A stretch of DNA of 64,000 nt, from NCBI GenBank assembly GCA_963830165.1, contig CAWHKZ010000007.1, positions 248,001-312,000 on the forward strand, in the 5' to 3' direction. The position numbers were made by a program, and so were the translations under genes. Below are positions 61,121 through 64,000 of this stretch, one piece after another. The notes beneath the pieces were generated by a model, which ran no database searches, had not been told where the DNA came from, and saw only the letters and a list, made by a program, of their open reading frames with translations. Position 1 is the stretch's first letter, and each line of letters begins with the position of its first letter. The stretch is from Bog-756 sp963830165. Lineage in GTDB: Bacteria > Actinomycetota > Acidimicrobiia > Acidimicrobiales > RAAP-2.

Positions 61121-64000
61121 GACCGCCTCGTCCACCGAGCGGCCCTCGGCGATGGCCTTCTCGGTGGCCTCCAGCACCCGGCGGTAGTCCTTGGGCATGA
61201 CCGTCACGAACTGCTCCGCCTCGATGGTCCAGTCGGCCAGCAGCCGGGCCGCCACCTCCGATCCGGTCTCCTGGTGGTGCAGGTGGATGCGGTCCCGCAG
61301 CCAGATCCGGTCTTCGTGGCCGAGCGGCTCGAGGTCCACCATCTCGTTGTTGTAGACCCGGGACAGGTCTCCGTGCGGGTCGTAGACGAAGGCCACCCCG
61401 CCGGACATGCCCGCGCCGAAGTTGCGACCGGTGGGGCCGAGGACCACCACCCGGCCACCGGTCATGTACTCACAGGCGTGGTCCCCCACTCCTTCGACGA
61501 CGGCGATGGCGCCGGAGTTGCGGACACAGAAGCGCTCCCCCACCTGTCCCCGCAGGAACACCTCGCCGCCGGTGGCCCCGTAGAGGATGACGTTGCCGGC
61601 GATGATGTTCTCCTCGGCGGCGAACGGTGCGTCCTCGGCCGGGCGCACATGATGCGTCCGCCGGAAAGGCCCTTGCCGAGGTAGTCGTTGGTGTCGCCGA
61701 ACAGCCGCATGGTCACGCCCTTGGGCACGAAGGCCCCGAAGCTCTGGCCGGCCGAACCCGCGGAAGGTGAGGTCGATGGTTCCGTCGGGAAGCCCGGCGC
61801 CGCCGTGGCGGCGGGTGATCTCGTAGCCGAGCAGGGTGCCCACCGTGCGGTCCACGTTGGTCACCGCCACCTCGGCGCCACCCGGGGTGCCGTCCTCGAT
61901 GGCCGGACGGCACGCTTCGAGGAACTGGTGGTCGAGGGCCTTGTCGAGCCCGTGGTCCTGTGGCCACCGGTGGCGCACCGCGCCTCGGGGGCGTCGGGGG
62001 CCATGAGGATCGGTGCCAGGTCGAGGCCCGCCGCCTTCCAGTGGTCGATGGCCGCGGCGGCGTCGAGCAGGTCGACCCGGCCCACCGCCTCCTCGATCGA
62101 GCGCAGCCCGAGGGCGGCGAGGTACTCACGGACCTCCTCGGCGATGTACTCGAAGAACGTCTCCACGAACTCGGGCGTGCCGGTGTACCGCTCGCGCAGC
62201 ACCGGGTTCTGGGTGGCGATGCCGACCGGGCAGGTGTCCAGGTGGCAGACCCGCATCATGATGCAGCCCGAGACCACCAGCGGGGCGGTGGCGAACCCGT
62301 ACTCCTCGGCGCCCAGCAGTGCACCGATGACCACGTCACGGCCGGTCTTCATCTGCCCGTCGACCTGGACCACGATGCGGTCACGCAGGTCGTTGGCCAT
62401 CAGGGTCTGCTGGGTCTCGGCCAGGCCCAGCTCCCAGGGGATGCCGGCGTGCTTCTGGGAGGTGAGCGGCGTGGCGCCCGTACCTCCGTCATGGCCGGAG
62501 ATGAGCACCACGTCGGAGTGGGCCTTGGCCACCCCGGCGGCCACCGTGCCGACCCGACCTCGGCCACCAGCTTCACGTGGACCCGGGCGGTGGGTTGGCC
62601 GACTTCAGATCGTGGATGAGCTGGGCGATGTCCTCGATGGAGTAGATGTCGTGGTGCGGCGGGGGCGAGATGAGGCCCACGCCCGGCGTCGAGAACCGGG
62701 TCTTGGCGATCCACGGGTAGACCTTGTGCCCCGCCAGCTGGCCGCCCTCACCGGGCTTGGCCCCCTGGGCGATCTTGATCTGGATGTCATCGGCGTTGAC
62801 CAGGTACTCGGAGGTCACCCCGAAGCGTCCCGAGGCCACCTGCTTGATGGCACTGCGCCGCGGTCGCCGTCGGCGTCGGGGGTGAAGCGGTCGGGGTCCT
62901 CGCCGCCCTCGCCGGTGTTGGACTTGCCGCCCAGCCGGTTCATGGCGATGGCCAGGGTCTCGTGGGCCTCGGCCGAGATCGACCCGTAGGACATGGCCCC
63001 GGTGGAGAACCGGGCCACGATGGCCGACACCGGCTCGACCTCGTCGAGGGGCACGGCGGGGGCAGCGCCGGTGCGCAGCGCATCAGGCCCCGCAGGGTGG
63101 CCAGTGCCGCCGACTGGTCGTCGACCGCCTGGGTGTACTCCTTGAAGACGCCGTACCGCTTGGACCGGGTGGCGTGCTGGAGCTTGAAGACCGTCCGCGG
63201 GTTGAAGAGGTGGATCTCCCCCTCGCGGCGCCACTGGTACTCGCCGCCGACCTCCCGCTCGCGGTGGGCCCGTTCGGTCGGGCGGTCGAGGTGGGCCAGG
63301 CGGTGGCGGTGGCCACCTCGGCGGCCAGGACGTCGAGCCCGACGCCGCCGATGCGCGACACCGTGCCGGTGAAGTACTCGTCGACCACCTCGGTGGCCAG
63401 ACCCACGGCCTCGAAGACCTGGGCACCGGTGTAGGAGGCCACCGTCGAGATGCCCATCTTGGACATCACCTTGACGATGCCCTTGGAGGCCGCCTTGATG
63501 TAGTTCTTCTGCGCCTGGCGGGGGGTGACCCCGGTGAGCAGGCCCGAGGCGATCATGTCGTCGATGCTCTCGAAGGCCAGGTACGGGTTGATGGCGGCCG
63601 CGCCGAAGCCCTTCAACAGGGCCATGTGGTGGACCTCACGGGCGTCGCCCGACTCGACCACCAGGCCCACCCGGGTACGGGTCTTGGTGCGCACCAGGTG
63701 GTGGTGGACGGCGGCCACCAGCAGCAGCGACGGGATCGGTGCCAGTTCGGCCGTCGAGTTGCGGTCGGACAGGATGATGACGTCGGCACCGTTCCTCGAT
63801 GGCCGCGCTGACCTGGTTGCGGACGTCTTCGATGGCGGCCCGCAGGGCCTCGCCCCCCCTGGCCGCCGAACAGGCCGTCCACCGCGAAGGCCGAGTAGCC
63901 CGGCGTGCTGCCGTCCTCGTTGACGTACAGCAGCTTGGCCAGGTCGTCGTTGTCGATGACCGGCATGGGCAGGATGATCTGTCGGCACGACTCGGCCGAA
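61103..64000 (-). CDS. gltB: Glutamate synthase large subunit (C-terminal two thirds; cut by window edge; frameshifted)
   Basis: Runs off the right edge. Makes glutamate from glutamine and 2-oxoglutarate. Pieces in different frames: 'NGADVIILSDRNSTAELAPI', 'LLVAAVHHHLVRTKTRTRVG', 'ASKGIVKVMSKMGISTVASY', 'FGVTSEYLVNADDIQIKIAQ', FMN/3Fe-4S part 'VVLISGHDGGTGATPLTSQK' and 'VCHLDTCPVGIATQNPVLRE', then the C-terminal beta-helix region and 'MPKDYRRVLEATEKAIAEGR' to 'VMEASLG'. At least six one-base indels (e.g. near 61640, 61750, 61960, 62555, 62860, 63300, 63800). Confidence 0.92.

Overview
The window is about 70% GC and reads as the chromosome of a high-GC actinobacterium, most likely of class Acidimicrobiia. 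The evidence is a complete Pup-proteasome locus (pafA, prcA, prcB, pup, dop, arc), coenzyme F420 genes (fused FO synthase CofGH and a deazaflavin-dependent nitroreductase-family protein), and a secreted protein with 'GYWLVAADGGVFAF' repeats of a kind I associate with Acidimicrobiia (from memory, not searched).

Layout. 0-3.8 kb is a plastic region: the start of a secreted Fn3 protein running off the left edge, an intact IS256-family element with target duplication, a second decayed IS256 copy that cuts into a small gene, and a strong candidate XerC/XerD dif site (3423-3450), which suggests the replication terminus. 3.8-16.2 kb carries envelope and secreted functions: small membrane proteins, a TetR-like regulator, a DUF6636-type protein with an alpha/beta hydrolase, a G1 (glutamic) peptidase, a GT39-type glycosyltransferase, a GGDEF protein, a copper type II (PHM-like) monooxygenase, and a large secreted protein with a duplicated domain. 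16.3-25.1 kb holds an SDR oxidoreductase, nitroreductases, small zinc-binding proteins, an unknown protein, a GNAT, and a double-length ThyX-like protein; many of these are frameshifted. 25.1-38.9 kb is the conserved block helY-tatC-tatA-lepB-pafA-prcA-prcB-pup-dop-arc on the minus strand, then a divergent ferredoxin, and rpiA, trmI and small membrane proteins. 39-41.7 kb has a thioesterase and a cupin/FIST pair. 41.7-50.6 kb is a plus-strand pentose phosphate run (tkt, tal, gnd, zwf, pgl) followed by cofGH. 50.6-59.6 kb has a LOG protein, a possible PHO box, small membrane proteins, acetyltransferases, an acyl-CoA synthetase, a cell-wall hydrolase and a SET-domain protein. 59.6-64 kb is glutamate synthase (gltD, then gltB cut by the right edge).

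How the genes work together. PafA attaches Pup to proteins, Dop removes it, ARC unfolds pupylated substrates and PrcA/PrcB degrade them. Pup here already ends in Gly-Gly-Glu, so Dop would not need to deamidate it. TatA/TatC and LepB export and process the many secreted proteins. Tkt, Tal, Gnd, Zwf, Pgl and RpiA give a nearly full pentose phosphate pathway, and CofGH makes the F420 chromophore.

Caution: at least fifteen genes, including housekeeping ones (tkt, tal, zwf, pgl, cofGH, gltB, gltD, thyX-like, helY), are interrupted by apparent one-base insertions or deletions, mostly in G/C runs. This looks like uncorrected sequencing error more than biology. Such genes are given below as single features with the break positions.
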